From Alloalcanivorax marinus (GTDB lineage Bacteria > Pseudomonadota > Gammaproteobacteria > Pseudomonadales > Alcanivoracaceae), in assembly GCF_016906305.1 (NCBI RefSeq), contig NZ_JADDOL010000018.1, positions 20,778 through 84,777 on the forward strand: a DNA stretch of 64,000 nt, in the 5' to 3' direction. Position numbers and translations under genes: made by a program. Of this stretch, positions 50,822 through 61,571 are shown one piece after another; the stretch's first letter is position 1, and each line of letters begins with the position of its first letter. The notes under the pieces were generated by a model. That model did not search any database. It saw nothing but the letters and a program-made list of their open reading frames with translations, and was not told the DNA's origin.

Positions 50822-51147
50822 AGGCATCGTGACAGTGCATAAATCGCTTGACGGCGCGGAGTTTTGCACAGCGAACGGGCATCGGTGACCCCGTCATGAA
50901 CAAGTCAACGTAAGCGCTTGATTTTTCCGGGACTGATTTATAACTCTTTGATTTTAATGACGTTTAACATAATGGATATTTTTTCGTCATTTTGGGGCCG
51001 GCGCCGCCGGAATGGGCCCCGGGCCGATTTCCTGACAGAAAGTTCACAGACTTATCCACAGATTCTGTGGGTAACTTGCCGGCCACCTTGCCCGTCCCGT
51101 TGTAGGCCATGGCTGACCATGGCTGTACGCCTTCGACCCGGAGTCAC
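50822..51147. other. Intergenic DnaA-box/AT-rich region (module B)
   Basis: 326 bases with no credible gene. DnaA-type boxes are TTTTGCACA (50862-50870) and TTATCCACA (51052-51060); a near-match TGTGGGTAA (51066-51074) makes an inverted pair with the latter. The AT-rich part 50930-50995 contains AACTCTTTG (50942-50950) followed by ATTTTAATGA, resembling the AT-rich part of module A. It lies between the SerA-like gene and the converging cytochrome bd operon. Confidence 0.55.
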
Positions 51148-51300
51148 TCAGACCTGGAGACCGAGCGCGTTCATCAGACCTCGCATCAGCGCCGCCACCC
51201 CCGCCAGCGTCACAACGCTGGTGGCCCAGATCAGCACCAGCCAGCCCAGGCGACGGAGCCAGGGCGGGCGGCGTGGGCCGGAGTCGTGATCGTCGTTCAT
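51148..51300 (-). CDS. DUF2474-type small membrane protein (cytochrome bd accessory)
   Basis: 50 residues from the ATG at 51300, overlapping the cydB stop by 4 bases (ATGA). Sequence features: MNDDHDSGPRRPPWLRRLGW, then a single membrane helix LVLIWATSVVTLAGVAALMR. Small one-helix proteins of this kind (CydX, DUF2474) follow cydB in cytochrome bd operons and help stabilise the oxidase. Size, topology and position fit DUF2474. Easily missed because of its length. Confidence 0.8.
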   Translation of the reverse strand: MNDDHDSGPRRPPWLRRLGWLVLIWATSVVTLAGVAALMRGLMNALGLQV

Positions 51301-52310
51301 CCGTGGTAACCGCTGTCGCCGGGGCGCACCTTGCCGCGGAACACATAGTAGGCGAAGGCGGTGTAGGCGAGGATGACGGGAATAATGAACAGCGCCCCCA
51401 CCAGGGCGAAGCCCAGGCTCTGTGGCGGCGCCGCCGCCTGCCACAGGTCGATGTCCGGCGGCAGGATATGCGGCCAGCCGCTGATTGCCAGGCCGGCGTA
51501 GCCCAGCCCCATCAGAAACAGGGTCAACAGAAACGGCGCCACCTGTCGGCCGTGGCGCAGGGCGCGCAACAACGCCACCATGCTGGCCGCCACCAGTAAC
51601 GGGACCGGTGAAAACCAGAGCAGGTTGGGAAAACGGAACCAGCGCTCGGCGATGGCCGGGTCGCGCAGCGGCGTCCACAGGCTGACCGTCACGATGGCGG
51701 CCAGCAGCGCCCAGGCCAGTGGCCGGGCCAGGGTGACCATGCGTGCCTGCAGGGCGCCCTCGGTTTTCATGATCAGCCAGGTACTGCCCAGCAGGGCATA
51801 AGCGCACACCAGGGCCGCGCCGGTGAACAGCGGGAAGGGCGCGAACCAATCCAGGGGGCCGCCGGTGTAGGCGCCGTCGCGCACCGGCAGGCCGCTAATA
51901 TAGGCGCCCAGCACCACGCCCTGAAAAAAGGTGGCGGTGAAGGAGCCGCCGATAAACGCCTTGTCCCAGATATGACGCTCGCGCTCGCGGGCCTTGAAGC
52001 GAAACTCGAAGGCGATGCCGCGAAAGATCAGTCCCAGCAGCATCAGCATGAGCGGGATATACAGGGCGGTCAGCACCACCGAATAGACCAGCGGAAACGC
52101 CGCCAGCAGACCGGCGCCGCCGAGCACCAGCCAGGTCTCGTTGCCGTCCCACACCGGCGCCACCGTGTTCATGGCCACGTCGCGGTGATGCTTGTCGGGC
52201 ATGAAGGGGTAGAGGATGCCGATGCCCAGATCGAAACCGTCCATCAGCACATACATCATCACGCCGAAGCCGATGATCAGGGCCCACAGCAGGGGTAGAT
52301 CGATGCCCAT
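51297..52310 (-). CDS. cydB: Cytochrome bd-type ubiquinol oxidase subunit II (CydB/CioB)
   Basis: 337 residues with about nine membrane helices. Typical CydB start: LPLLWALIIGFGVMMYVLMD then GFDLGIGILYPFMPDK, and VAPVWDGNETWLVLGGAGLL. These elements are conserved in subunit II, which pairs with CydA and supports the haem arrangement. It starts 3 bases downstream of the cydA stop and overlaps the small gene at 51148-51300. Proton-independent oxygen reduction at low oxygen or in the presence of inhibitors is the known role. Confidence 0.96.
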   Translation of the reverse strand: MGIDLPLLWALIIGFGVMMYVLMDGFDLGIGILYPFMPDKHHRDVAMNTVAPVWDGNETWLVLGGAGLLAAFPLVYSVVLTALYIPLMLMLLGLIFRGIAFEFRFKARERERHIWDKAFIGGSFTATFFQGVVLGAYISGLPVRDGAYTGGPLDWFAPFPLFTGAALVCAYALLGSTWLIMKTEGALQARMVTLARPLAWALLAAIVTVSLWTPLRDPAIAERWFRFPNLLWFSPVPLLVAASMVALLRALRHGRQVAPFLLTLFLMGLGYAGLAISGWPHILPPDIDLWQAAAPPQSLGFALVGALFIIPVILAYTAFAYYVFRGKVRPGDSGYHG

Positions 52311-52313
52311 GGT

Positions 52314-53741
52314 TCACACCCTCCCGTCATCGTCGAAGGTCTCGCGCACCGCCGACAGCGGGCGCATGGCGTGGCGCTGGTGACCGGGGCCGCCGTCGCC
52401 TTCCTCGCGGCCCTCGTCGTTGACCGGGCCCTTGCGCACCAGCCGCAGCATGTAGGCCACGCCGGCTCCGAATACGAACAGATAGACCACCACGAACAGC
52501 CCCAAGGACAGAGCCAGCGTACCGGTGGCGTGGGGCGATACCGCCTCCGAGGTGCGCATCAGACCGTAAACCACCCAGGGCTGGCGGCCGATCTCGGTGG
52601 TGTACCAGCCGGCCAGGATCGCCACCAGGCCGGCGGGCCCCATGGCCAGCGCGAAGCGCAGCAACCCGCGTGACCGGTACAGGCGCCCGCGCCAGCGCTG
52701 CAGCAGACTGAGCGCGCCGAGCAGTAGCATCAGCAGGCCCAGGCCGACCATCACCCGGAACGACCAGAACACCACGGTGGCGTTGGGCCGGTCCCGGGCG
52801 GGGAATTCCTTAAGCCCGGGGATGGTGCCGTCCCAGCTGTGGGTAAGAATCAGACTGCCCAGGCGTGGCACGCCCACCGCCAGGTGAGTGGTCTCCTCCG
52901 CCATGTCCGGCCAGCCGAACAGCAGCAGCTGCAAGCCTTCGCCCGGGGCGGTCTCGCCGCCCCAGTGCCCCTCCATGGCGGCCACCTTGGCGGGCTGGTG
53001 TTTCAGGGTATTGAGTCCGTGCAGGTCGCCGATCAGCACCTGCACCGGCGCTACCACCACCATCATCCACATGGCCATGGAGAACATGGTGCGGATGGCC
53101 GGCTGATCGCGACCGCGCAGCAGATGCCAGGCCGCGGAGGCGCCCACGAACAGGGCGGTGGCCAGGAACGCCGCCACCGACATATGCGCCAGTCGATAGG
53201 GAAAGGAAGGATTGAAGATCACCGCCAGCCAGTCGGTGGGCACTACCCGACCGTCGATGATCTCGAAGCCCTGGGGTGTTTGCATCCAGCTGTTGGAAGC
53301 CAGGATCCAGAATGTGGAGATCAGGGTGCCCACCGCCACCACCACGGTGGAGAAGAAGTGCAGCCCCGGGCCCACCCGGTTCCAGCCGAACAGCATCACG
53401 CCGAGAAAACCGGCCTCCAGAAAGAAGGCGGTGAGCACTTCATAGGCGAGCAGCGGTCCGGTGACGCCGCCGGCGAATTCGGAAAAGAAGCTCCAATTGG
53501 TGCCGAACTGGTAGGCCATGACCAGGCCGGACACCACGCCCATGCCGAAATTGACCGCGAAGATCTTGGACCAGAAGTGGTAGAGGTCCCGGTAAAGGGT
53601 CCGGCGGGTGTACAGCCAGAGACCCTCCAGCACCACCAGATAGCTGGCCAGTCCGATGGTGATGGCCGGGAAAATGATGTGAAAGGAAATGGTGAACCCG
53701 AACTGGATACGGGCCAGATCGAGCGCGAGCGACTCCGCCAT
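52314..53741 (-). CDS. cydA: Cytochrome bd-type ubiquinol oxidase subunit I, cyanide-insensitive type (CydA/CioA)
   Basis: 475 residues from the ATG at 53741, chosen for the strong AAAGGAGG upstream; an in-frame start further out adds 9 residues. The haem-ligand histidine occurs early (ISFHIIFPAITIG) and again in RLAHMSVAAFLATALF. The quinol-binding Q loop is short (HGLNTLKHQPAKVAAMEGHW), typical of the CIO branch, which is less cyanide sensitive. It carries the haem b558/b595/d active site. A tandem palindromic operator candidate is 80-107 bases upstream. Confidence 0.95.
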   Translation of the reverse strand: MAESLALDLARIQFGFTISFHIIFPAITIGLASYLVVLEGLWLYTRRTLYRDLYHFWSKIFAVNFGMGVVSGLVMAYQFGTNWSFFSEFAGGVTGPLLAYEVLTAFFLEAGFLGVMLFGWNRVGPGLHFFSTVVVAVGTLISTFWILASNSWMQTPQGFEIIDGRVVPTDWLAVIFNPSFPYRLAHMSVAAFLATALFVGASAAWHLLRGRDQPAIRTMFSMAMWMMVVVAPVQVLIGDLHGLNTLKHQPAKVAAMEGHWGGETAPGEGLQLLLFGWPDMAEETTHLAVGVPRLGSLILTHSWDGTIPGLKEFPARDRPNATVVFWSFRVMVGLGLLMLLLGALSLLQRWRGRLYRSRGLLRFALAMGPAGLVAILAGWYTTEIGRQPWVVYGLMRTSEAVSPHATGTLALSLGLFVVVYLFVFGAGVAYMLRLVRKGPVNDEGREEGDGGPGHQRHAMRPLSAVRETFDDDGRV

Positions 53742-53820
53742 CCGTTGCCTCCTTTGCGGGCCGGCCAAATGCCGGTCGGCGATGCATCCATTCTAGAAAG
53801 GCGTTTCCGTGGTTACGCCT

Positions 53821-53848
53821 GGACATGATGTCCTTGGACCGATTGTCC
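53821..53848. promoter_or_regulatory. Tandem palindromic operator upstream of cydAB
   Basis: GGACATGATGTCC (53821-53833) and GGACCGATTGTCC (53836-53848) are two 13-base GGAC-N5-GTCC palindromes on a 15-base spacing, 80-107 bases before the cydA start. They do not match the Anr/Fnr box TTGATN4ATCAA. Regulator unknown. Confidence 0.6.
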
Positions 53849-53890
53849 AGGCGGTGGGTGCGGCCAGGGTGGGTCAGTGGGCGCCGTGTT

Positions 53891-54433
53891 TCAACGACGA
53901 ATCATCGGCAGCGGATTCCACGGATGGGTGCACAGCCGGCGGGCGGCCAGGCCGAGAAGCAGGCCGTGGAAGCCGGCGTTGGGGAAGCGGTGATTGATCT
54001 CGCGGATGCGCTGGCGCGGCACCCCGAAGCGCACCAGTCCCAGGGACAGGTCGATCCAGTCGGCGCGCCGGAAGGCCTCCACCAGGCTGTTCGGTGATTC
54101 GCCGGTGCCGGTGAGCTTGTGGTGCTGGACGATCATGGCGTGGATTTCGTCGGCCCAGTCGGTCAGGCCGAGCTCGCTGAGATGGTGGCAGGCGAGGCGG
54201 GCGGAGGGGCCCAGATAGTCGAAGGTGCCGGCCAGCCAGATGCCGGCATCATGGAAGAACCCGGCCAGCTCCACCTTGCGCAGGTCGTCGCCCTCCAGGG
54301 GGCGTTGCGCCGCCACCAGATTGATGACCCGGTACACATGGTTCCGATAGGGGGTCTGGTCCCGCCCGAAGCGCTCCGCGTAATGATCGAACAGGGCGTC
54401 CAGTTCCGCCCGTTCCGTGATCAACCTTTTCAT
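53891..54433 (-). CDS. HD-domain protein (predicted phosphohydrolase)
   Basis: 180 residues from the ATG at 54433 (MKRLITERAELDALFDHYAE); a further upstream ATG at 54490 would add a doubtful 19 residues. The HD pair is in VELAGFFHDAGIWL. Surrounding histidines (LACHHLSELGLTDW; IHAMIVQHHKLTGTGES) and PLEGDDLRKVE complete the likely metal site. Such proteins hydrolyse nucleotides or other phosphate esters. Substrate unknown. It is read in the same direction as cydAB but lies ~150 bases upstream of cydA and probably has its own promoter. Confidence 0.82.
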   Translation of the reverse strand: MKRLITERAELDALFDHYAERFGRDQTPYRNHVYRVINLVAAQRPLEGDDLRKVELAGFFHDAGIWLAGTFDYLGPSARLACHHLSELGLTDWADEIHAMIVQHHKLTGTGESPNSLVEAFRRADWIDLSLGLVRFGVPRQRIREINHRFPNAGFHGLLLGLAARRLCTHPWNPLPMIRR

Positions 54434-54561
54434 GACTGCCCTTGGCGGCCAGGCCGCCCGACTGCGTTCCTTGTTTCCGCAATTAACCATGCCGGACCGG
54501 CCTTGTCATGGTTCGCCGTGCATTTTTGCCAATGCTTTTACGGGTACGGGGAGGCGTTTGG

Positions 54562-54598
54562 TTGTATAGTCCGACAATATCAGGGGATTGTAGGACAA
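54562..54598. promoter_or_regulatory. Candidate GntR operator with -10 box
   Basis: TTGTATAGTCCGACAA (54562-54577) and TTGTAGGACAA (54588-54598) both have TTGT/ACAA arms. The first overlaps a TATAGT -10-like hexamer (54565-54570). They sit just before the gntR start, as expected for autoregulation. Confidence 0.45.
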
Positions 54599-54601
54599 AC
54601 C

Positions 54602-55297
54602 ATGACGTTCAAGGCCCGGGAGAGTCTTTCCGAGCAGATTGCCGGCCATCTGGCCGGCCAGATCATCCGCGGTGAAATGTTGGCTGGGGACCGTATCCAG
54701 GAACTGCGCGTGGCCGGCGAGCTGGAAGTCAGCCGTGGCTCGGTGCGTGAGGCGCTGCTGATCCTGGAGCGCCGGCATCTGATCGACATCCTGCCGCGCC
54801 GGGGGGCGGTGGTGCGGGACCTGTCCGAGGCCCAGGTACGCGGCCTCTATGAACTGGTGCAGGTGCTGCTGGGGCTGGTGATCCGCAAGGCCATCAAGAA
54901 CGTGCGCGAGGAAGACCTGGACCCGATCATCGCGCTCATCCACGAGCTGCAGTTGGCCGCCTCGGACCGGGACCTGGACCGCTTCTTTGAACTCAGCTTC
55001 CGGTTCCTGGAGCACGCCTACCCGTTCGCCCGCAACGCCTTCGTGGAGGACGTGCTCGCCGACCTGCACCCGGCCCTGCAGCGCACCTATTTCATGGCCC
55101 TGCACCTGGACGGCGACGAAATGAAGGAGTGCCTGTCCTTCTTCAAGGCGCTGGTGGAGACCATCTTCCGCCGCGATGTGCGCTCCGCCCTGGAGATCAT
55201 CCGTGAGTTCGCCGAGCGCCAATCGGCGCTGGTTCAGGAGTCCATCACCCGGGCCCGGCAGATCGAAGCGGCCTGGCGGGGGCGCCGTAAGCGTTAA
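54602..55297 (+). CDS. GntR-family (FCD/FadR-type) transcriptional regulator
   Basis: 231 residues from ATG 54602. The N-terminal winged helix has QIIRGEMLAGDRIQELRVAG then SRGSVREALLILERRHLIDI and RRGAVVRDLSEAQVRGLYEL, the GntR DNA-binding unit with the FCD linker. The C-terminal ~140 residues are all-helical (FCD), binding a small-molecule ligand in family members; the metal-binding histidines common in other FCD proteins are not obvious. Neighbours do not reveal its regulon. A palindromic site directly upstream suggests autoregulation. Confidence 0.88.
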   Translation: MTFKARESLSEQIAGHLAGQIIRGEMLAGDRIQELRVAGELEVSRGSVREALLILERRHLIDILPRRGAVVRDLSEAQVRGLYELVQVLLGLVIRKAIKNVREEDLDPIIALIHELQLAASDRDLDRFFELSFRFLEHAYPFARNAFVEDVLADLHPALQRTYFMALHLDGDEMKECLSFFKALVETIFRRDVRSALEIIREFAERQSALVQESITRARQIEAAWRGRRKR

Positions 55298-55312
55298 GGC
55301 GGCGATAGGGGC

Positions 55313-55341
55313 TTGCCAGCGGCGTCCGGTCTGCCTAGAAT
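55313..55341 (+). promoter_or_regulatory. Promoter of tRNA-Val
   Basis: TTGCCA (55313-55318), exact 17-base spacer, TAGAAT (55336-55341). It predicts initiation about 7 bases before the mature tRNA 5' end. Confidence 0.7.
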
Positions 55342-55354
55342 TGCGCCCCTCTGC

Positions 55355-55431
<77 letters not shown>

Positions 55432-55453
55432 GTTTTCGCGCCATCCTCTTTCG

Positions 55454-55486
55454 CCGCCCCCGTGACCCCCGGGTTTACGGGGGCGG
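55454..55486 (+). terminator. GC-rich hairpin after tRNA-Val
   Basis: CCGCCCCCGT (55454-55463) pairs with ACGGGGGCGG (55477-55486) across 13 bases. No T-tract follows, so it may be a processing or attenuation structure rather than a simple terminator. Confidence 0.4.
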
Positions 55487-55595
55487 TGCCGTGACCTAGA
55501 ATGGGCGGCTATTCCCGAGGATGACGTATGCCCTGAGCGGCGCGCCCGAGGCGCCCGCCCGGCATAGTTCGAATAACCAACCGGAGGTTCACGAC

Positions 55596-56138
55596 ATTAA
55601 GCGTGGAGGCAAAGGCCGCGAGCAGCGCGCCAGAATCAATCAGCAAATCCAGGCGAACGAGGTTCGGCTGATCGACGTCGATGGCGAGCAGATCGGCATC
55701 GTCACCGTCGAGGAAGCCCTCGAGAAGGCCAATGGCAAACAGCTGGATCTGGTGGAGATCTCGCCCGACGCGGAACCGCCGGTATGCCGGATCATGGATT
55801 ACGGCAAGCATCTGTTCGAACAGAAGCAGAAGGCCAAGGAGTCCCGCAAGAAGACGCGGCAGACTCAGCTGAAAGAGATTAAATTCCGTCCCGGCACCGA
55901 CTCCGGCGACTATGAGGTGAAACTGCGTAACCTCAAGCGCTTCCTGGAGGCCGGCGACAAGACCAAGGTAACCGTGCGGTTCCGCGGTCGCGAGATGGCT
56001 CACCAGGAGCTGGGTCGCGATCTGCTGGAGCGCGTGGAAGCGGATTTGGCGGACTACGGGTCCGTCGAACAACGCCCGAACATGGAAGGGCGCCAGATGA
56101 TCATGGTGCTCAGCCCGGGCAGCAAGAAGAAGAAATAA
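55596..56138 (+). CDS. infC: Translation initiation factor IF-3
   Basis: 180 residues starting at the rare codon ATT (55596), with GGAGG at 55583-55587. No ATG or GTG in the frame fits, and 180 residues equals E. coli IF-3. Landmarks: [58 protein letters not shown] and [15 protein letters not shown]-3 binds the 30S subunit and checks start codons. Its own ATT start lets it repress its own translation (established in E. coli). The usual upstream neighbour thrS is missing from the window. Confidence 0.97.
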   Translation: MKRGGKGREQRARINQQIQANEVRLIDVDGEQIGIVTVEEALEKANGKQLDLVEISPDAEPPVCRIMDYGKHLFEQKQKAKESRKKTRQTQLKEIKFRPGTDSGDYEVKLRNLKRFLEAGDKTKVTVRFRGREMAHQELGRDLLERVEADLADYGSVEQRPNMEGRQMIMVLSPGSKKKK

Positions 56139-56200
56139 CCGGTTCGCCGGTTGTCGCTTCTTATTTATGAACCGAAACACACGAACTTGAGATAGGTACC

Positions 56201-56395
56201 ATGCCAAAGATCAAGACAAACCGCGGGGCCGCAAAGCGTTTCAAGAAAACCGCCTCCGGTTTCAAGCGTAAGCAGGCATTCAAAAACCATATCCTGACGA
56301 AGAAATCGTCCAAGACGATTCGCCATCTGCGTCCCAAGACCCAGGTTCACGAGAGTGACGTGGCTCTGGTCAAACGCATGATGCCCTACGTCTAA
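56201..56395 (+). CDS. rpmI: 50S ribosomal protein L35
   Basis: 64 residues, very basic, [20 protein letters not shown] and [20 protein letters not shown], full family length. It lies 62 bases after infC in the conserved infC-rpmI-rplT operon and its product packs into the 50S subunit with L20 and 23S rRNA. Confidence 0.98.
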   Translation: MPKIKTNRGAAKRFKKTASGFKRKQAFKNHILTKKSSKTIRHLRPKTQVHESDVALVKRMMPYV

Positions 56396-56420
56396 ACACC
56401 GGTTTTTGGAGATCTGAACA

Positions 56421-57948
<1,528 letters not shown>

Positions 57949-57965
57949 AATAGGGATCACCGAGA

Positions 57966-60341
57966 ATGCGTTTCAACGAAGCCTGGTTGCGGGAATGGGT
58001 CAACCCCGCCATCGACACCGATACCCTGGTTCACCAGCTCACCATGGCCGGCCTGGAAGTGGACGCCGTGGAACCGGCGGCGGCGCCGTTCACCGGCGTG
58101 GTGGTCGGCGAAATCAAAAGCTGCCGCCCGCACCCGGACGCGGACAAGCTGCGCCTGTGCGAAGTGAGCGACGGCGAGAGCCTGTTCCCGGTGGTGTGCG
58201 GCGCCCCCAATGCCCGCGAAGGCCTGAAGGTGCCGTTCGCCAAGGTCGGCGCCGAGCTGCCCGGTGACCTGAAAATCAAGAAGGCCAAGCTGCGCGGCGA
58301 ACCCTCCGAAGGCATGCTCTGCGGCGGCTCGGAGCTGGGCCTGGACGACCTGATCGACGGCCTGCTGGAATTGCCGGCGGACGCCCCGGTGGGCACCGAC
58401 ATTCGCGAGTACCTGGCCCTCGACGACACCGTCATCGAAGTGGACCTGACCCCCAACCGGGCGGACTGCCTGAGCCTGCGCGGCATCGCCCGGGAAGTGG
58501 GCGTGCTCAACCGCGCGCCGCTCACCGAACCCGCCGTGGAAGCGGTGGCCGTCAGCGACGAGACCACCTTCCCGGTGACCGTGGAGAACAGCGACGGCTG
58601 CCCGCGCTATCTGGGCCGGGTGATCCGCGGCATCGATCCCGCCGCCACCACGCCGCTGTGGATGGTGGAGCGCCTGCGCCGCGCCGGCCTGCACGCCATC
58701 GACCCGATCGTCGATGTGACCAACTATGTGCTGCTGGAACTGGGCCAGCCCCTGCACGCCTTCGACCTGAGCAAGCTCAGCGGCGGCATCGTGGTGCGCC
58801 AGGCCCGCGCCGGCGAGCAACTGCTGACCCTGGACGACCAGACCCAGGAACTGCGCGACGACACCCTGGTGATCGCCGACGACAACGGCCCGGTGGCCAT
58901 GGCCGGCATCATGGGCGGCCGGCCCACCGCCGTATCCGACGACACCGTGGACCTGTTCCTGGAATGCGCCTTCTTCAATCCCCTGGCCATCGTCGGCCGC
59001 GCCCGTGGCTACGGCCTGCACACCGACTCCTCCCACCGCTATGAACGCGGCGTGGACCCGGCCCTGCAGCAAGTGGCCATGGAGCGCGCCACCGCCCTGA
59101 TCGTCGAGATCGCCGGCGGCCGCCCGGGCCCGGTCACCGAAGCCGGCGACGCCGCCCGCGCGCCGCAACCGGCGGACATCGCCCTGCGTGCCGAGCGCGT
59201 CACCGCGCTGCTGGGCGCCGCCCTGGATCACGGCGAGATCGTCGACATCCTGGAGCGCCTGGGCATGACCGTGCGCGAAACCGGCGACGGCGAATGGACG
59301 GTGCGGGCGCCCAGCTGGCGCTTCGACATGGCCATCGAGGAAGACCTGATCGAGGAACTGGCGCGGGTGCGCGGCTACGAGCACTGGCCCAGCCGGGTGC
59401 CCTCCGGCACCCCCGCCGGCGAACCGGACGGCGAGCGTCGACTGCCCCTGCGCCGCCTGGCCGACACCCTGCGCGACCGGGGCTACCTGGAAGCCATCAC
59501 CTACAGCTTCGTGGCCCCGGACCTGCTCGCCAAGGTCGACCCGGACCACCCGCCGCTGGCGCTGATGAACCCGATCTCCGCCGACCTGGGCGTGATGCGC
59601 ACCAACCTGTTCGCCGGCCTGCTGAACGCCGCCGGCCGCAACCTGAACCGGCAGATCGACCGCCTGCGCCTGTTCGAAACCGGCCTGCGCTTCATACCCG
59701 GCGCCGACGGCCTGGCCCAGGAGCCCCGTGTGGCGGGTCTGCTGTACGGCAGCGCCCGGCCGGCCCACTGGGAAGGCAAGCCGCGCCGGGTGGATTTCTA
59801 CGACCTGAAAGGGGACGTGGAAGCGCTGACCGCGCTGTCCGACCCGGCGGCGTTCAGCTTCCGGCCCGGCCAGCACCCGGCCCTGCATCCCGGTCAGTGC
59901 GCGGAGCTGGTCCGCGGCGGCCGGGTGGTGGGCCACCTGGGCAAGCTGCACCCGCGCCTGGCCCGGGACCTGGACCTGCCCGCGGACCTGTACCTGTTCG
60001 AGCTGGCCCTGGAACCGCTGCGCGACGGTCTGCTGCCGCACTTCGAGCCGGTCTCCGACCAGCCCCGGGTGCAGCGCGACCTGGCCTTCGTGGTCGATGC
60101 GGAGGTGCCCGCCGGGGACCTGGTGGCGGCGGTCCGCGCCGCCTGCGACGCGCGCCTGCGCAATGTGCACATCTTCGATGTCTATCAGGGCGAGCACATC
60201 CAGGCGGGCCGCAAAAGCCTGGCCCTGACCTTGACCTTCCAGGATCCTTCGCGCACTCTTAGGGACGCCCAGGTCAACGACCTGGTCGAGCAGGTGGTAT
60301 CCCAGCTAAAACAACAGTTTAACGCGACCCTCAGGGACTGA
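57966..60341 (+). CDS. pheT: Phenylalanyl-tRNA synthetase beta subunit
   Basis: 791 residues. Starts [20 protein letters not shown], then a tRNA-binding (EMAP-like) domain ([40 protein letters not shown]), the B3/B4 editing domain with [18 protein letters not shown]5, the inactive synthetase-like core and a C-terminal ferredoxin-fold anticodon-binding domain ([20 protein letters not shown]). The editing site removes mischarged tyrosine. Stop is 28 bases before ihfA. Confidence 0.97.
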   Translation: MRFNEAWLREWVNPAIDTDTLVHQLTMAGLEVDAVEPAAAPFTGVVVGEIKSCRPHPDADKLRLCEVSDGESLFPVVCGAPNAREGLKVPFAKVGAELPGDLKIKKAKLRGEPSEGMLCGGSELGLDDLIDGLLELPADAPVGTDIREYLALDDTVIEVDLTPNRADCLSLRGIAREVGVLNRAPLTEPAVEAVAVSDETTFPVTVENSDGCPRYLGRVIRGIDPAATTPLWMVERLRRAGLHAIDPIVDVTNYVLLELGQPLHAFDLSKLSGGIVVRQARAGEQLLTLDDQTQELRDDTLVIADDNGPVAMAGIMGGRPTAVSDDTVDLFLECAFFNPLAIVGRARGYGLHTDSSHRYERGVDPALQQVAMERATALIVEIAGGRPGPVTEAGDAARAPQPADIALRAERVTALLGAALDHGEIVDILERLGMTVRETGDGEWTVRAPSWRFDMAIEEDLIEELARVRGYEHWPSRVPSGTPAGEPDGERRLPLRRLADTLRDRGYLEAITYSFVAPDLLAKVDPDHPPLALMNPISADLGVMRTNLFAGLLNAAGRNLNRQIDRLRLFETGLRFIPGADGLAQEPRVAGLLYGSARPAHWEGKPRRVDFYDLKGDVEALTALSDPAAFSFRPGQHPALHPGQCAELVRGGRVVGHLGKLHPRLARDLDLPADLYLFELALEPLRDGLLPHFEPVSDQPRVQRDLAFVVDAEVPAGDLVAAVRAACDARLRNVHIFDVYQGEHIQAGRKSLALTLTFQDPSRTLRDAQVNDLVEQVVSQLKQQFNATLRD

Positions 60342-60369
60342 TTTCAGGGGCTTGATTGAGGCATTTCCG

Positions 60370-60669
60370 ATGGCGCTGACCAAGGCAGACATGGCCGACC
60401 GGCTGCATGACGAGCTCGGTCTCAACAAGCGTGAAGCCAAGGAACTGGTGGAAACCTTCTTCGAGGAAATCCGGGATTCACTGGCCGACAACCGGCCGGT
60501 GAAACTCTCCGGGTTCGGCAACTTCGACCTGCGGGACAAAAGCGAACGTCCCGGACGAAACCCGAAAACCGGCGAAGAAATCCCCATCTCCGCGCGCCGC
60601 GTGGTGACCTTCCGGCCCGGTCAGAAATTAAAACAGCGGGTGGAAGACTATGCTCGAACCCAGTCATAA
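60370..60669 (+). CDS. ihfA: Integration host factor subunit alpha
   Basis: 99 residues from ATG 60370, the standard IhfA length; [20 protein letters not shown], then [20 protein letters not shown] and [20 protein letters not shown]. The Pro in the beta-ribbon arm that intercalates DNA is in the [10 protein letters not shown] segment. With IhfB it bends DNA by about 160 degrees and is used in replication, recombination and many promoters. It ends inside the following merR-type gene (20-base overlap). Confidence 0.97.
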   Translation: MALTKADMADRLHDELGLNKREAKELVETFFEEIRDSLADNRPVKLSGFGNFDLRDKSERPGRNPKTGEEIPISARRVVTFRPGQKLKQRVEDYARTQS

Positions 60670-61006
60670 CGACGAACTGCCAGCGATCCCCGGAAAGCGC
60701 TACTTCACCATCGGTGAGGTCAGCGAGCTGTGCGACGTCAAACCGCACGTGCTGCGCTACTGGGAGCAGGAGTTTCCCCAGCTCAAGCCGGTGAAGCGCC
60801 GTGGCAACCGCCGTTATTACCAGCGCCAGGACGTGCTGACCATCCGCCAGATCCGCAGCCTGCTCTACGAGCAGGGCTTCACCATCGGCGGCGCCCGCCA
60901 GCAATTGTCCGGCGACGCCAACGCCGAGCACGCCACCCGCTACCACCAGATGATCCGTCAGATGATCGTCGAGATGGAAGACGTGCTGGACGTGCTCAAC
61001 GCCTGA
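60650..61006 (+). CDS. MerR-family transcriptional regulator
   Basis: 118 residues. The helix-turn-helix [20 protein letters not shown] and wing [20 protein letters not shown] are typical of MerR. The dimerisation helix ([18 protein letters not shown]) and a short tail follow, with no metal-binding cysteines. It overlaps ihfA by 20 bases, an arrangement conserved in Pseudomonas, where this MerR-like gene sits between ihfA and tRNA-Pro. Target unknown. Confidence 0.92.
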   Translation: MLEPSHNDELPAIPGKRYFTIGEVSELCDVKPHVLRYWEQEFPQLKPVKRRGNRRYYQRQDVLTIRQIRSLLYEQGFTIGGARQQLSGDANAEHATRYHQMIRQMIVEMEDVLDVLNA

Positions 61007-61090
61007 TCAAACAGGCCGGATCCGGGTTCCATCCCCCGCCGTGATCCGTTATGATGCTCGCCGCTTCGACGGGGTCCCCGCCGAAGCAGA

Positions 61091-61172
<82 letters not shown>

Positions 61173-61180
61173 AATAAAAC

Positions 61181-61216
61181 AAGGGGTTAGGCGATTCACA
61201 GCCTAGCCCCTTTTTT
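61181..61216 (+). terminator. Rho-independent terminator of tRNA-Pro
   Basis: AAGGGGTTAGGC (61181-61192) pairs with GCCTAGCCCCTT (61201-61212) across 8 bases, followed by TTTTTT. Confidence 0.9.
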
Positions 61217-61571
61217 GTTGCCGGCATTTTTGCCCCACTTTTTGCCCCACCGAATAATTGCTCGGCCTCGGAGTGGCACCCCGGTCGCGTAGAAGGCCCT
61301 TTTCCAAAGCGGGGCGCACCCGTGGAGCTCTATCTGTCCGAGGTGATTAAGGGCAGGGTGGTTTGTCGATTCCTGCAGCGGCGTGCTGAAGAGCATCCCT
61401 GGCCTGCGCGAGCCTAACGCCAGGCTCCTCCGCCGTACCCTCTACAACAACCCTGTGCGCGTCCTGGTGCATTCCCAGAGGGCGTCAAGGTGCACGGCTA
61501 TGAGGAAGGGGGCCGGGAGTGGCTACAGCGGTGGGCGGATCACCTGGAAACGCTTCGGTAGATACTGGCTT
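61217..61571. other. Left edge of the foreign segment; possible integrase remnant
   Basis: No intact gene. TTTTTGCCCCA is directly repeated (61229-61239 and 61240-61250). The frame 61472-61561 reads FPEGVKVHGYEEGGREWLQR then WADHLETLR and stop, which has the flavour of the C-terminus of a tyrosine integrase, but too little remains to be sure. A short piece at 61324-61416 (VELYLSEVIKGRVVCRFLQR) may belong to the same decayed gene. Overall this reads as scar sequence at the tRNA junction. Confidence 0.35.

Noticed and set aside
50918..51289. 123-codon plus-strand frame through module B
   Set aside because: It runs antisense into the DUF2474 gene and across an AT-rich non-coding stretch; composition is not protein-like.
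57957..60197. Long minus-strand frame opposite pheT
   Set aside because: Same reason: shadow of a GC-rich, clearly identified gene.
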